Shown: positions 63,801 through 64,000, counted from the stretch's first letter. The stretch: DNA of 64,000 nt from an uncultured Clostridia bacterium (GCA_947591315.1 CANQDD010000042.1:1-64000); one strand, 5' to 3'. Program-made: numbers and translations. Notes: generated from the letters alone by a model not told the origin.

Positions 63801-64000
63801 GGCGTGAACGCTGTTTTCAAAATCCTTGCCTCTCACTACAGCCTGACCTGTTATCGTGTCGACCGTACCGTCCGCATATTCATGATTTCTGTTTGAACCC
63901 CAGGCTATTATCTTACCCGTTTCCTGAACGCCGTAGCTTGTAGCGTAGTTTTCACCGCTGCCCGCTGAAATCGACGTCACTCTCGATACGGAGGATATAG
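24828..64000 (-). CDS. Gene A: colossal secreted RCC1 / Ig-like / cadherin-like / dockerin protein, 5' end outside window
   Basis: The frame is open from 64000 to the TGA at 24828, at least 13,057 codons. The ORF-track start at 63980 is a GTG in the middle of an RCC1 repeat, and codons upstream (ISSVSR) continue the repeat, so the true start lies beyond the right edge. Modules in order: RCC1 units in groups of seven separated by Ig-like spacers (64000 to about 52490); an unrecognised beta-rich region (about 51200-52190); a long array of cadherin-like beta-sandwich domains (about 26590-51200); a carboxypeptidase-regulatory-like domain (about 26260-26550, DDDGTFKFPQDKITDTGTYS); a first dockerin half; an acidic Thr/Ser/Asp/Pro linker; and a terminal dockerin half. 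Cysteines are very rare. No catalytic motif is seen. It probably acts as an extracellular scaffold or adhesin attached through its dockerin; this is inference. At about 1.4 MDa or more it would be among the largest bacterial proteins. Confidence 0.93.
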   Translation of the reverse strand, partial: ISSVSRVTSISAGSGENYATSYGVQETGKIIAWGSNRNHEYADGTVDTITGQAVVRGKDFENSVHALEVTAGEGNAVALTTTHGTTDTAYYAWGNTESGLVPVNAPAEGEAASYAPAKLDILKNTIDVTNGDAAIFVQKDGSIMAVGSNSGGKLAADEPNVPEIKQIDGVSDILAAAVSANGSMSGFITTKGEIKTVGSNSRGQLGDATLTSSSELVDVYSGVINVTGEDGTVIGSDNAIKTKLNLIDNETYFERTSRGKVSFSYDVFNAFKKHDTTAQFHAASINPSVAQITSEGDLTYTAVGSTRIIVSKTDSDKYALFDVNVLPETSNLDTAVQPMIVTGGQFTAALTSGGYVYLWGDNAKGQLGVSTNTKTINAPVIDGAGQLKVGGKPLSGIVSVAAGDNFVIAADKDGHVWSWGRNDAGIGQLGRNSTVGRNLSGPQYARDVASNPVNADTKADSTAKLDDGVRILGSDATGKIVKVFASGSTAAAITENGNVYVWGSNRYGQLGIGKDELTELEQSSSSARPVRMYGIDDAVDVVIGEKNIAVVRRDGTMYIAGSNDNGQLGNGEIWNAQNNVDMAAYNRTIALPVLDGDGSHTTGAMKGIVNAALGPNHVIINTYNYEKTTTTTTNTEVETTVGDDRTKTTTTTTTVTDADVTDTDSETTIEVYTTTTKDIVTTTTREEAVRVTVTLSVNGQITTETTKTEILNAEAGVVSTSSVTEDRAYLPGDVDGASTVTEYRRTTVTTSTEYGETPDADPTVTTDVEQTALNGDYFDETVSTSMNTVTTVSARTVTKTEADSEGSTTTFSKSSTAAYKEGDTAGSETTLTTTHTTKTVTRGGDGHTTITVVTEKEAPKEQGDVSGTTTSHDVDTNDVFANKVYAWGNNTNGVLGNGVAYLNGKFYRVDKTGTRTDNGTTDLNGHEAKEILSFPTNKDAALVHVWDNDGVSDKPTGIMDNVYTVFAGDHFSGALTAGTFINADHIEGNNVYMWGTNRYSGINSGVLGNRTLNVDQYKPMLVYKNDSSMDYLDTIVSIPAIINGEHIASISRTGVAYLWGYDNKYQLGIKSQATMMVPVVAGNSSMSMSEPTIIRRKGGTADIRVQGGELFPVYDELKGDVGAFDWKVLDDTIARIAVLSGSDSSRAQLRGEGEGETRVIAINKITSQPVFARVIITDDITYPQMQFGKDFAVALKKDGTVWSWGNNTFDSGDTGLLGSGSKQGELTIPVQIDRYYANASDAVKGISSPIEKILTISVGDKHAIAVGKSGRIYAWGDNSYGQLGISPIVAPYVDRPVQIELYKNFTNDIINKGKIDNQIVDASAGAYHTVAVTAIGEVYTWGRNDKGQLGRGYTTSDYEPENFEPAKMKGTGDSTITNVVMSAASKEATAVLLANGMVYTVGGNKRGELGINSDNEFETQLSMVSLIDTNKDAIDSTKKTEYLTDVTRIVGKGYNFAAISTKSEPVYDENGKPQYVVSGGVPYQQIKYTRNRQVYAWGDDSSMQLGTGIYKPKKSAESDWQQNEPMYSKVPMEVTMNPKDNWANDPEYSGMESGSYDNKSDDVHPEFLRNIANISIGYYEDNEGIHTHMLAIDRKSVNKGTEEAPNMVAMANAYAWGENAKGELGVSGPDKLNSAYLIKDLYYTADENGGITSTPAERNIIGAATGGQFSGAFVDDGLVYTWGSDDKGQLGNFMVTDGGVNADRTYPGYVDEEYIALGDYDIVLGPDKEYAVIPAVYMRSFSLDIQVDTEKTGMLSFSTLNDDIIQVENLSKEDTVKLLGSRNVVENVKYGKVSLRRDEDNNIKYGDTKLLITYTNSANNESMTAVANVTVLGEAYRQTGTNDDGSPIYDSENIYRTAPKMESGDGYTVALKADGTVWSWGANDSGQLGQGTTGKNIVPTQVEFDFEDEGTYIKKIAVGRAHAIALDSTGKLWAWGSNTTTYQNNTVATGQLGIDPEETPYSSTPVIVGVIDGVDHLDGLNIADIFADENASFVITSSDQVVKVGKTDVSTLTITMPINRETYAFGSAYSSKYVGEGGTVTDDYRADEQKAQSYGAAPTQLSMVKRVSGIAGNNVLKFNGTVWQLPKDPTKSSFNRNTGFAGTNEAASTNDYILNNIVDIASTDLHSLALTKDGTVYAWGDNTEGQLGNGTDSGSMDAEYVLPDEEGESSVTVNVKQLADGEYTNKEISVLGHVVRIAAGDDHSVALVRLGNEEDGYKYSVYTWGDNKNGELGNSADASQILKPKKVKFTAIDGSSGESIEDTDKNIMDIDAGYSVTSMLEDNGFMWTAGLNSFGQLGNLDETDSQVPVLVGQGQLEVVPTSYKLNVGDTLEVSPKYKAQPAFNLIIDRGSELTNPKYSSVDERIFTVESGAETTKPTIKGKRAGKSKLKLEVGGLTAYFDVTVIGKGGNYSPIVAAGENHTVVLKSDGSVWTWGGNTYGQLGRDDANAVGRVTFPTADGETEPEIKFVAAGKNASYAVTSDGKLYAWGDNTYGQLGSGTTAKNTAEPVLVLGTDGKPIENVTQLAVQDNTVLILVQEDNAQNGLVYGMGDLFAQNSGKIKLIPNLENVMQISGLYALTRQGTVWQIVADGAPHKLPLKREDGSDLSIVQIAAGASHVLALDGDKELWAYGSNNYGQLGQGSVAEESKAVKVELSETVFDESLSEETKKVYTAVNLAASANSSYALAIDGDGNEKLFGWGDNSVGQIGIAAAEAMLNSNVVKPIVMTSAPANIDFMTAGYKQAFLVDSEGRVWGIGENGAGQLANGDTTDVNSFIICGDSQIEINKVTVNADGTLGDIVAVGYGTIYIKEEEETYLQAYYNAFNVYKINNDADTNYNFIYTTHSLTTDSSDILSLASTTAEGQHYANVKGLKSGITYVMAKETGSINKSSYIKVVVIPKEATYYNEHYFQPKVDAGENHTIMVRHDGTIWGFGANTDGQLGTTNNISYDAPHVAVTLDTFYVDAAAGRNHSIALDSEGNIWTTGDNSKGQLGTEGESRNYFDKIKVEGLEEGEKFVSVAAGDGVSAAVTSLGNVYVWGDNSKGRIGLGAETEKTDKPTRLNIAQVREVSIGKEHTLYLQMNGTVYASGNYEDNRLGIPGLSANAAVPTKIPSFAITGVNEHYDNHIVSVAAGGRHSMALYYNATAVAFGSNDYGQLGMGTVLPQAGMPGINAANIYSISAGENHSMLTDKDGTVYTFGDNTYGELGIGGMIDGTIQYAHTPRDNKTYLDGISAMSISAGNHYSVFADKNGVVYGWGDYTQGDSQRFGLTSIETRSDTPVVIGGSKVVTMYNEVTVHTGETVALDLPGANRFNLLVDYDSTSDIDAESKNESIATAQLDETGTGVLVTGGDNTGLTHVVVTRQIDDNRDHDERIVYFITTIDAEGKVAPMVASGQEHTIVLKQDGSVWAFGKNTYGQLGIGNTDEIVDQVPQRITFFDEHLVEDEYVTKVYTGQYHSVALTNKGSVYTWGRNDRGQLGLNYNPSIYNMVPSPEQVTIAAADGTRKPLTGAVKASTGTHHTVILTESGILYAWGWNEYGQLGNDSDAVKEMAIEPVIVKNINNVVDINRRSGGQTVFAIRYDGTVWGWGNNIDGQIDYKSSEQEFVRPTRVDLTIEKENGEVVNYDGKVIRIYSGLGFAVALLNDGTAIAWGNEDKQEQQLGRDVSSETPFTNTDGKTIYAPGLIDVTKIDKDNNYIVELAIGVTHGLAMFNDQKVAGWGSSANGRLGDPTQQSETNPKPVVTPEYIEVTDAVQGTGTSDVEYQQSTLEALTISAGGAFTIVGRSTKPDDALKAKNGLMYGFGLNNDGQLALGAAGVNRDTLGNVTSKVVDVWKPTLIAGQLASIVPSSKIMPVGTNTAVKITMPRFYITGDDNDNNKDYGYYILDTDGSHVIDFTKNTSTVHANSEGTAVLVVQDYENGTDMRATFQVIAEDDDRTQGLLYILDSNHEKYFGEVRDTDWFIERGYLTSNDYELRNVHDTATNDDFNVPVLINDLKELYSVSIPLDTIEPAEDGHLKGKGTLKISARYSADVLKLLDSDGNELIAEDASNPHAAVENNGLRMTYNTGVDDDDYDHTPYYLIEGVDVDDVSLYYAQFDEYEDGTLKADGTRKVKVALIAENKSLDITPYVTAQYNTTGDPTEMEEPHKHAQTESLNRAKAHKDADGNIDYYTYILNSHDADGRELIGATVYIEGQKASVVEVASIPVNSDHEIADRHATWYDAQNVSVVEVENRKIVSTNNITAVKLAVEQTYHTTETVETGDSDEEGNPITEEREVEKTERREYILYLYRDEYVTSIDEITFTDKTSENGKTYTAVKSGDTTYQIIVPANVTIGDILTRATYKEAEPIEYKQSSVTANTPKSIDKNPAVYENFVLGDESKTTVDITIYATAGRAASKNYTLEIIRVTDEDDPYVAVDYNRILPSVEGKYIAYVADDAKSAVITVSTILEGGQVKIGSEGLTKPTVNEVDYIFSDDENRQFTDSGYIEVPFTIFPMVGTAQEKTIRIYSSRAYPMPELLEVIYEVKGTDAEGNETTEYITVPAKYDTVQQQYVAEIPGDYSNDDSITIKAAGFKYTDASGEEKKSSVEITDENPADAQLKSHDEGGIQVLETNTVDTVTNYKLSVTDAEGKTYEDDYHVFNLAVVKQTTEIAANAKTAQMVGYDIPEVKRTGADENESGLVTFRKMVKYDKVDANTADIRITLDHPYQQIAIAKKAADGTYTYGEYRKLTEKTPEGEEPTLVFEKQPLTDGENVTENYFRIKVKSGDNEQEYDLVLELGHDDVSLIRVADVSEPESARYEIIKVTDPANPANYDPNKKYQYYVAIKRSDFVKNNMMTIEAEANDRSAKVTMAVNPTQPDNEVAFAEGVNGAGYTLTRQIRLQDYVIDTENVNETRDPLDYLVRIKVTGESGYEQIYRLLIVIQSPDVTLDGEGYMHAFDMSGKTFTGDEFKAEIEKEEYDLHKYADITDEHGNTTYGRLDVNYNKAASLTATANANADTDVYDTAGFEGYFVTVAEAKAGVNRTAAIGVKAANEYADVAIGKFFSMEDYIRYIADEDNREVIEERYIRDIEANSVSAYKLGTNNAQYDLTAQAADGGVTYINQYNPSTNYTSTVDLSVGVVVPVVVKAENGDTGITYLLVREEKKVEPPKEVWVKQVSTDGTYLWVPAEWDDAANRFRAPVLNNMQTVDVRVIPTRADVLSVLIGENRQIEQDEDGNEHIIQPSTDPVTGKRIWISTLKLYDTNDPTSDYKTDYQAYDEHGERIVKEIDTAAGEVLRTNIQLSKDSQSTIVKIYEYVDNGEILSNEHIVEGMEYGSENTDDELDGFTLELYKQSDDTGITIVTISPGEEYENSDSTNPPRMYNDPVPNELIHDSVTGNSESSADIIPTYTVFLNEETDQLSYQVDFDITLSDPKAKLEYNGEEIKTDPVTGKTVEPFVAVLAEKDVTRNRYYVPVYVTSESGRKQKYVIFVEPNDLNVGIKQLSDTRFNLRYNQNFTEYREFTRYENEEDTEGKKVRQFYVYEAAGTNSGRLYIESTDGTYITIESKTDPYNNYYESDEDNITHARNIFDENVTFDNKLSKEFAQQDYKIVVHKVLGYYDNTNEVKEYTKEYEFASILMSDDTSIRVWVDGYEVELINGIYSTSISNTADTYDLRIETTNEMAHLGLDDPKTPFLHVFRDTMDTPKTDDGSAYDHDAEIPVIHIYVTAQDGTVVRTPNNDNYYILQITRKNTTAEIDRVEGTDIGTESEKTTIGAIKEILKDNPDRFTFDENEYTDDTPAFIIYYNSGQATINGNVYVTPESTGAQIALYTKVNGEWVVENNDNGFTTVDEALKRAISNLSTSYNNGEYQLRVKSEGSKSDDDVKKYPLLLSAKDDDTRIKSIIVEMGRPGEYWANNDSVWYAKAPEKNTEAANPEDRYATLTIILNNEHAVITDIRRVQSVELNSPETETPKVLIQDNNISGSLRDDRAAHIDGGVKIKSQEYYSIKVRPHSGGAEKEYVLWLVGDDDEIGLKTVSKYTAVNAPTDISYVTYDGDDFYLDEDDIPSYNFMVADYEHLFVEAKSENAIISHVKMTPYYLGDNDELIEGKPMRDEEIGAQTYIWNEEAPLSADDIDLEAAVNVIELTVYSKYYDKANPAKTPRAKQIYRIKLYTSSNRTDVGEVKVNGIVAKPRPENQTIYDVAIPQTGEGSEWQNAEIEINALNGYTNIEANGKSAKGGSVTNVSSLGQLIYWYTLNSDEISLTFETTSSSDVYHQVYTLNISRDRSVSTVDQVYVNNKLLVAANNTDVDISLFSRSIASNEYVATVNRRDPINISILPSGKTASVVLMNNPDYSTGTLPEGGIEKYRGGVFEEIEQSKSGETNLMFIVKAADYNDNGEATGNSNTYKLTILYAGDDDTDVSKDVDTGKEGVYFTYDVTTTVGADTITSTRTVDSTRVNPNADDVYTKDGDTYSYDNKHIINLIGEQKSQGHIIIRGANEKQIITLYAPNDTNPFDAEPLMTSNDGLLDYVYNVEASVVEIPYTITSHGKFGTKEPEVSYNLIKFIKVSPQLEEVYTDGDRRYFNKVQYSYQTLPNAKKVRISVKASDPDAQVKIGEGDWVFDSDEQDYSIDVLGQSVFTIPLSIRVAPFGDTDVTTRNLVITKGNANLKNVFVYTQDELDALSTVVRSNEYGAFVATVDADKTYQFVTVTFDARKGYTLQLLDKDGDIIEGYTAGDAVDEEGNVVNTSQELRIDRRILQLAEDQVQNAYTIKVSDGIGHTAAYPLYINKKTQEAGIYSIIAQKGTATEDVADKTGDNTYRLVISNSTEDIKLQIIPTESTSTVTAEGKSRVGTLDVTTHIDASAPSKEVTIRVTPTESTTLAKTYTLTIVRRSDDTSIASVTVDGKELYKEGITSFNSQPLTNPTANVTIKTANRASIQVLNKSAGAEVRDNTDDPEYEWKKAELALDNNTETTKYVIRVTSENGKNTVDYMLVLNRDLYFGGLDFMKIALKNMDVTDDDYETLKVRAVTPEEMDTFKEYDDISVHGVFEKVISEQDTELNIWAKALASDAKITMTLPLENGADESGKTQVKYVTMPLTGDEKNETRTDQTPYTDKYKSYGENSFTSIYLRPDIKEIYIPVYVDVPGENPHTYRYTLKLVRKNLSIGNITVKLSDDGTDDDGNFRDDNVITLKPEADGVTYSAKVSASDIEKNIIVTADGRSAMLTGDLADIGAALPDESTIGTKTYRNEIRVKASLDSELTSYEFKIRAEDAEPDDYKTIYVNIYKENDDVSLKEVNVYYTRHGVKGPSSVVPEYDSEGNVVGYDAWLLTDKNSELVDIEAIATSDGAWVQITGGGADGDKTRHIAVQNDQTATLEPVIERTITVTANTDDAKSKSYKLRVHLFDLEIEYVESEGVRYEPVTETVDGVMTDIYEIFIDSDYTDLQVKAKNNDAGVTAGYMPAGAPMPTSASPNIYTNSSVGLTDGYAELQVRVGKGRAEGIPDNLNNIAYIRIYKNNDNNNLDYIDVTYDKDRATETTLRAVKTGDNEYAVIVPARTRNVDLLAAAESKSSHVTIEPSETRQGRTAYDTYEDYALVSDVQTADISVVSSLNKKEAKYTLTIYRADLELKELYVNDTDKIVENTVLTGMAVQEVIDGEEATVYQTVVENPNDIQMYAEALGQNAVIDMYETTPTHNNSNSITVTDSIKDSTVLTMTISLKPSVDAKIDKKAYLRIIVINSLTDLEITGTYTDSEGEKQTVKAEAAQITNESGASDTIYIVRVPYDVDTLEALTAKAIPANALAKVYLDTASGLTKDTIGDDYAIGSYTEENIGLAQGAILDRYAYILAMDGIAEKEYHVVLVHEVSLDIDAYTEYVNPDELGNLAAKETLTGKKIEVTAREGAAANEPKETYTLTDDADSSVRIHNALVSSRGDKTIYFKPVVEGVQITFWSNFEKAYKENRGMTNIPSELADGVPHEVYAEVTYNKGKPYEQKEIQILRIYVKNNVADLERVVVDYVDGSGKTQTIIAEKTADSKYQAYVPDTASIVDLTAETKEPLATVTFKDNNSYKVHTDTEKDFVLTGETTSTEIWVKATDGVASKTFTLDITRLDMTPYITVYDKSKVEGKLYDEDHPHIAKQNAADKERFDVRVAPGTPGYLELDLNKTADGHDKNADDLNKYYVSYGYLDPEAGDYYTANAKLYGDDDEHIIWSDWYLGTTKLENVLPSAVLVEGENAVTLVKVKVAALASEGTEGTLHSPHETIHYGTSKIYNLFISQMYSDEDNLEVTLGKDTDDEATFTTKGMEPVEEENGSKLYEFSYGYTHYEGADNRDKLNMLVNMLTKNKVTPPYNPNTDGEEVTLPNTEYTMKYEGYELTAEDTAAGYRAKGYFTYGNYDDALGADEDGGYASGAEKIKIGESEDGSDVAPVIDIYSRSEAGTVTHVRITLYRKSSDADLKLLRIPGSVTEEGANIDINGGYYDGDRHKYGKKNDGDPDNQEETLSSRYTVTDAAVTYAPVYIETEDKNAVITITNADGDAISVYDITVDDETGTVTRTEAAKKFIHTSVSERNYVWIPINIDNGRAPVYFTVTSEDGSMSSKHVAYLKMVSANADVDTIQISTSNTYNWAEKTNEFTHMGTEHSAWIDGEQHEWEVYKGYLSSDDVGKKNSDVSIAIKTVEETTDIKLNTKYVIYDGADEYKEKGTEGTNDGTYNIRHTFTELEAMEADGYTYMRFVTTAEDGITHKYYELRLYPMDTENDNLEWLDYPSKTDKDGKDHIVSLWAGETGSISLMDRPNVRQPNDDEKKEYFKTIPQGVDNNDLFIAYIDYDVTAVEIKGITEHPLASIKIHNSKYAVHQQTTTITNMVRGQSLMISIYVRSQDLANTAHDDVTGRGRVYALRLQRVPKDRTLDYVYIAPTKGENGSVSDGGEDLLDPEYFAGPDGVAPSLSAADTAKMEHTPNMITPDASGRYTVNEDGSESIHAEVNYGTTIVPVRLVPNVKSAIVTVTGADGDIIDGVDVTNDDGDVIGSQLTGPSNNTTGALNVYLNFPQDVNEKTYHVIVENKEGDQKPQEYDLVLTRRVNNLALKEIYVAGDLAVYDEETDAYYATIPYKTKNVEVRAVAESENTRVNVFDNPERDSEDDWIKWEIDPATGDRIHIEPLTYDERASFNSETGRSDDETRTSNRNRLITISDDTLYKIYVGSNNLVNGEPDQIREVKLYIRRRPADYVDPNLDIEMRVYHLPNYAGILATRSTIGGTLSDPATYEVLIDQNATTAYINVTNNYKTTVLKAYYPIDYIKADNPNEAEYVLRDPEDRTYVKLDTDITKLDHEGVVRYSYDELTGEYNESPDGDYVLDVNSYEIISSSTVLDGKELFKLKTKDDTNPKDKGLNADYIAGPAMQRLSFNVPMTGSMITVRVRATNGSGTGDTKEYNLNIRRESNDALLDYIRAYDLRDYNDKPMDITMPEASSNGIRTNAGPSTETPGMYNYYVINMPEESGDSKFEIKALSEYAVIELYDAQLGTFVSNDQTPRYLKRTNYIPISNISQQQLYFRIVPASVYFNPNNSRTEHYSATDGCAYYMLDILNTPLGTGLKSITVDYNTEHQTYASRNGSYGFIGVVQGDSNFTDLYIEPTVASSKITVEGYVTNDIGPVMLPSVNVSEATATNPIRMPITVQSTNGIKVEYELLLYRETEGSNGMKVTIEDTIDAPWNNARQMYIQDENETLPVYQRTAKVSVLFTSTTGFYAAVGNMKPELITADDRTVFNPAVPLEGESTYVPVSIYSSADAATPQNTYTVLVRKSSIDDILEYITVEKREPDETTTDDEGNRVFISYVYNNTRTANVFVQAYDRLARVSMSRTNNPQDVEPNIWNGMAAGSLDAGVTNLADGLNTFSITIHPENTIVSGFYKLYIYYTNVDMSLDMLEVRSKGFANTAGSGDYRSANSADGKVYVRSEHNNTTGDTNRYTLLAAPSDKIPFRGKEFVPTVQEYELEDLPTNNEGRYVIMADAQKAYDSVQELKSKPYNGEPPITDDLKIWIGDYIDKYDLQQKAVPVEKRSDPDGFGSPIVREYTREELMPNNAEYIEIPVTLVLGDFTNEYRIIIHSRSNNADLNHTGEETLPDDRRNLVGLGVTGYALLRDEAELSQFKLDHTPADLGETGEDFSPYGYHYLLKEYEVSVGPTVTTAEIFAYAYHVHKNSGTLVSLFRQGDDGETLNVLDAAISDIRTPVTLTPGVNRFIVKVTSEDGTETNDYTITINRNQTEFNVERVIVNDVRAQRVGNDFVAYVADGTNLKIEAQSDSPYLVTTSILNEHSHTLETGTMTPSNGLTYAMATGVAHHPFSSTDYDHAAFDTPPYEHATLLKIHLEDSTSSTHSQEYNLWVLPASTEDILSILLGTPDGGFATDNSLGYDMPITAIFEKNHQMPDGTIADAYVARVPKAMDTTRIRVITVDSGKIVKIGSFTPQGNDFFDETGKQFTARGAVAVPQVVTIGVTNGTLTGGVETENLTFRNYLLSIEQMENEALLLNADYLLKDGKDVADEDEWITDFTELLDEQFSFTLQAETDADHITFKNLKMSDRATGTYVQNSRGYTTSGVLQSYDPGDRHTFDLKVGINDIKIKVTSEDRTVTNTYKFSIIRKDPNNNIARLNDIQIIIGDPDEPENSYYDTIAVPSDDKTSDVFTYHYTIPQDLDLTKTPIRIKPVPMEDDYSVVYRMVYNMPEHTDPKNFGTQGENNVYGDLTNEQNGFDCNEVVIGKGTQFPGSVFANNLNNGDRVRVIFIVSSRKLATEKEYAIEFFKDSSLKTTPEFPFLSNIIRSDTGKPLTRRVATNEYDGNYYDFVDADTHQISLQFVKNEFAMDSRIYLLSTKTDSNTYKYEERTELTNTLNYTAILQPGDNTFLFEVSQLDGSGIDSRDHVKNTRFYSVTINKASAEDTDNDESGKISHNAELKGITSSNYTLLTAMFDKDVHEYFLSIPYDEDELNLTAEAANDNSTLRVRKVGGERLYSGIGSTFDTEADPYIGGEKPDGIPLNEGSNMIVVTVTAEDGVTKERYVIDAFRATADPALTGDILDMKIDVLADTAAESDQKFSHETPHWNSKLTNYFVSYDYDVSTLTFTPTLRPDELKGEVDGVEKESYINISHSNSNALPIAYKSGQTYTLTDLPYGDTEVLFDVKLYNGTEKRYIVTVNRAYGEDRPELNIPIDIYPTSTGVEASKYTLSTGFYHSEHAYYLNVDEDVSKVWVRGTLDNSDYTLKVNNTPAQSGGLNEISLASGDNLLNMTVENSVGSKERYVVVINRAEKAQTETDETGIRLQPVTADNTLENSDSKLVLDNLTVTTTDADGTVVPIIPDFIENQHTYTAIVDPKTDEIDVAAIFHNEENMSVTVRNMPITKSGMKLSEAEEAYMAYGEKTDNDNRLNLTKLRTGINYFDIVLTSKTDVKKDVNDDKYTKDSQTSVHYVLNVIRPEDPIADLDYLAVDKGSMAPVFDPSIRTYYVSVPYDAEEVDIETLGKMLPKTLDDGSKAPTGLPDDGVVVSAYSSKAAITRTSKTSFTAKLPEGKDSTITLLVYPTDDAKYPTRAYSMIINRHTHETVKSIALAKNTGLVLKDTNGKTIPFTTEFTKGGDNYARGVNYYAYVDEGVDKVVLNAAAEYTGKDAPKLTISADDGSASGTDGTASKEIAVHSGVNKVIITSAIGEEAAQRYSLIIMKKSEAASAQLTSLTADTQSVIGDDAYKASAHTVTRLDTANDKSGDYSLRKDLTMSLGAAAAENAVIRVNGKRLTDGTIEELITSDRERYDIRVETTDGSVYYKNLDITHNNADGDFDTDKYEPLVTEILVRSLKTTADEDGNETVQKSLGSFDHEVEGGRHTYNVMVSSEDLELFAHSLITHMKEIEGVSGSITEENENVYVQVLDTYEASDAYMNDYTVTTKFTDNITTKLTKGMGRYTFRLTEYAESGLENVSEYVINVFNTDKPVLTDLWVFPVPGKDVDEVTPERNAIMTQKYNPSVTDYDVHIGHSVTSFDVLATAFDNVSIKIARRDEIDSAVADANHSDREHAKNVTITTATDEKEFTVDVVLSYNKLIDGKDPATDGEKAYETVSETYTLHVIREPFDDTNVYMGDLWVVDEDDDEDNGMYELIPEYNKYVRLYETVIDFEDNTVSIGTRFGDDMTVIADQGNYNGEGVAISEYVVNNTVIMENGEPHEFTMPESFMSDPNAEEIVDFTVVAPDGETVGNYRVVIRRSEQKQGTAGDYQLRLEDLKLYNPTISGTQNQLYKYNEYNTPIEEFDRETFVYVALVDAQQDSIQINPKALTPANVVTITHNGEQLHTNLGDSLNIHNNIAEAKLNKFTGEDVFFLNVSWDLDETHAYTTYVLYVIQQNSAQLTNLSVKDDDVDDEFYILAPTFDPNTTDYRVYVDTMDQEIEFTVETSDSSDITVYKDGNSEPINSAKGASELVTLSRLDLSRNVFDYVFTAKHANGDTGTYRVKVIRNTKADDSTYVPERKTGIRGTVNTLADGKHNAEVYLYKTADIEALETDGAMDITAINNLLVAETTSDDDGTFKFPQDKITDTGTYSLAIRRAGYLTTYVSNIVVEESYVPVMYNFTRLDLIAGDVYGIGDSHNVVDDEDMSRFTDMMKGIGDNCTMDDLDKIYGIYAGLYKDITGAADEDAPEPEKIETKPENAEQNKDTQQPEAPKPENDGSKDNTQPEPQLPEQSAPGADTPSADVPGITEPGIVEPDVTTPEVTDPEVTKPDDTPADNTNETEPSDDNIDVGGEDKTEPEGGNDASDETTGGDKTDDTTVPNGGENDTQTEDGETGDEEQSGGITVTEPENGEEPEIGDDTVDGAADDKPTEGDAVVGGDTDSTDSAADTDTSSDSDTASDSDTSSDSAADSGDASGGDTESGGLVMGAYDVDANVDDYIQSLDDDSTDEPADEIMDTADETDTEPEIEGEQTEEITDTPVTTGDEAVDSEADASETNDDITIIGADAAGAANDTGIGGNEPTVGEPSGDPEPMPEPDITAAVKKLRLFLCDFNDDGTINFKDMLYIASHIGIKAPNSDNLTSQNRTLVTAYDMT
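24900..24970 (-). other. Terminal dockerin half of gene A
   Basis: LCDFNDDGTINFKDMLYIASHIG is a canonical second dockerin segment, with Asp/Asn at loop positions and a following helix. About 25 residues remain to the stop. Its expected partner segment is not adjacent but about 400 residues upstream. Confidence 0.75.
24970..26080 (-). other. Acidic low-complexity linker of gene A
   Basis: About 370 residues rich in Pro, Glu, Asp, Thr, Ser and Gly (PEVTDPEVTKPDDTPADNT; SDSDTASDSDTSSDSAADSG). The Ser-Asp segment includes an 18-base direct repeat, GCTGTCGGACGATGTATC, at 25392-25409 and 25428-25445 (36-bp offset). Such linkers are usually disordered and extended. It sits between the two dockerin halves. 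Confidence 0.8.
26150..26242 (-). other. First dockerin half of gene A
   Basis: AGDVYGIGDSHNVVDDEDMSRFTDMM reads as a dockerin calcium loop with a small insertion (compare GDVNGDGxVDDEDLSRL). The following NCTMDDLDKIYGIYAG may be a helical continuation. It follows a carboxypeptidase-regulatory-like domain and precedes the acidic linker. Confidence 0.6.
26590..51200 (-). repeat. Cadherin-like beta-sandwich array of gene A
   Basis: About 8,200 residues of repeated modules matching the cadherin-like beta-sandwich pattern (Pfam PF12733 type). Each has an entry strand such as FDPNTTDYRVYV or LSTGFYHSEHAYYL, a middle with V-x-V/A-x-A, an L-x-x-G-x-N-x-(I/F)-x-(I/V) turn, and a final strand such as TSEDGTETNDYTITINR or YVVVINR. 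The block length would fit roughly 75-80 copies at the family's usual period; I did not count them individually. Copies are well diverged in sequence. Confidence 0.75.
52190..64000 (-). repeat. RCC1 seven-unit propeller / Ig-like spacer array of gene A
   Basis: Forty-six RCC1-type units can be read (H-x-x-A-L-x-x-D-G-x-V-Y-x-W-G-x-N-x-x-G-Q-L-G). Ig-like (Big_2-type) spacers lie at about 63005-63290, 60465-60735, 58490-58845, 56770-57062, 55300-55690, 53830-54150 and 52190-52490. Each complete stretch between spacers holds exactly seven units: 60735-63005, 58845-60465, 57062-58490, 55690-56770, 54150-55300 and 52490-53830. The right-edge stretch shows four. Seven matches the blade number of the RCC1 fold, so each group is probably one closed propeller. 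Confidence 0.85.
61375..62120 (-). other. Thr-rich insertion inside one RCC1 propeller
   Basis: About 250 residues of Thr-dominated sequence (KTTTTTTNTEVETT, TKTTTTTTTVTDAD, YTTTTKDIVTTTT) lie between HVIINTYNYE and KVYAWGNNTNGVLG. That is within the fifth RCC1 unit of the second visible propeller. It resembles a mucin-like, potentially O-glycosylated loop. No other propeller has a comparable insertion. Confidence 0.8.

Noticed and set aside
63978-63980. GTG at 63980 as the start of gene A
   Set aside because: The frame stays open upstream to the edge and continues the same RCC1 unit (ISSVSRVTSISAGSG). No signal peptide or ribosome binding site is found there.
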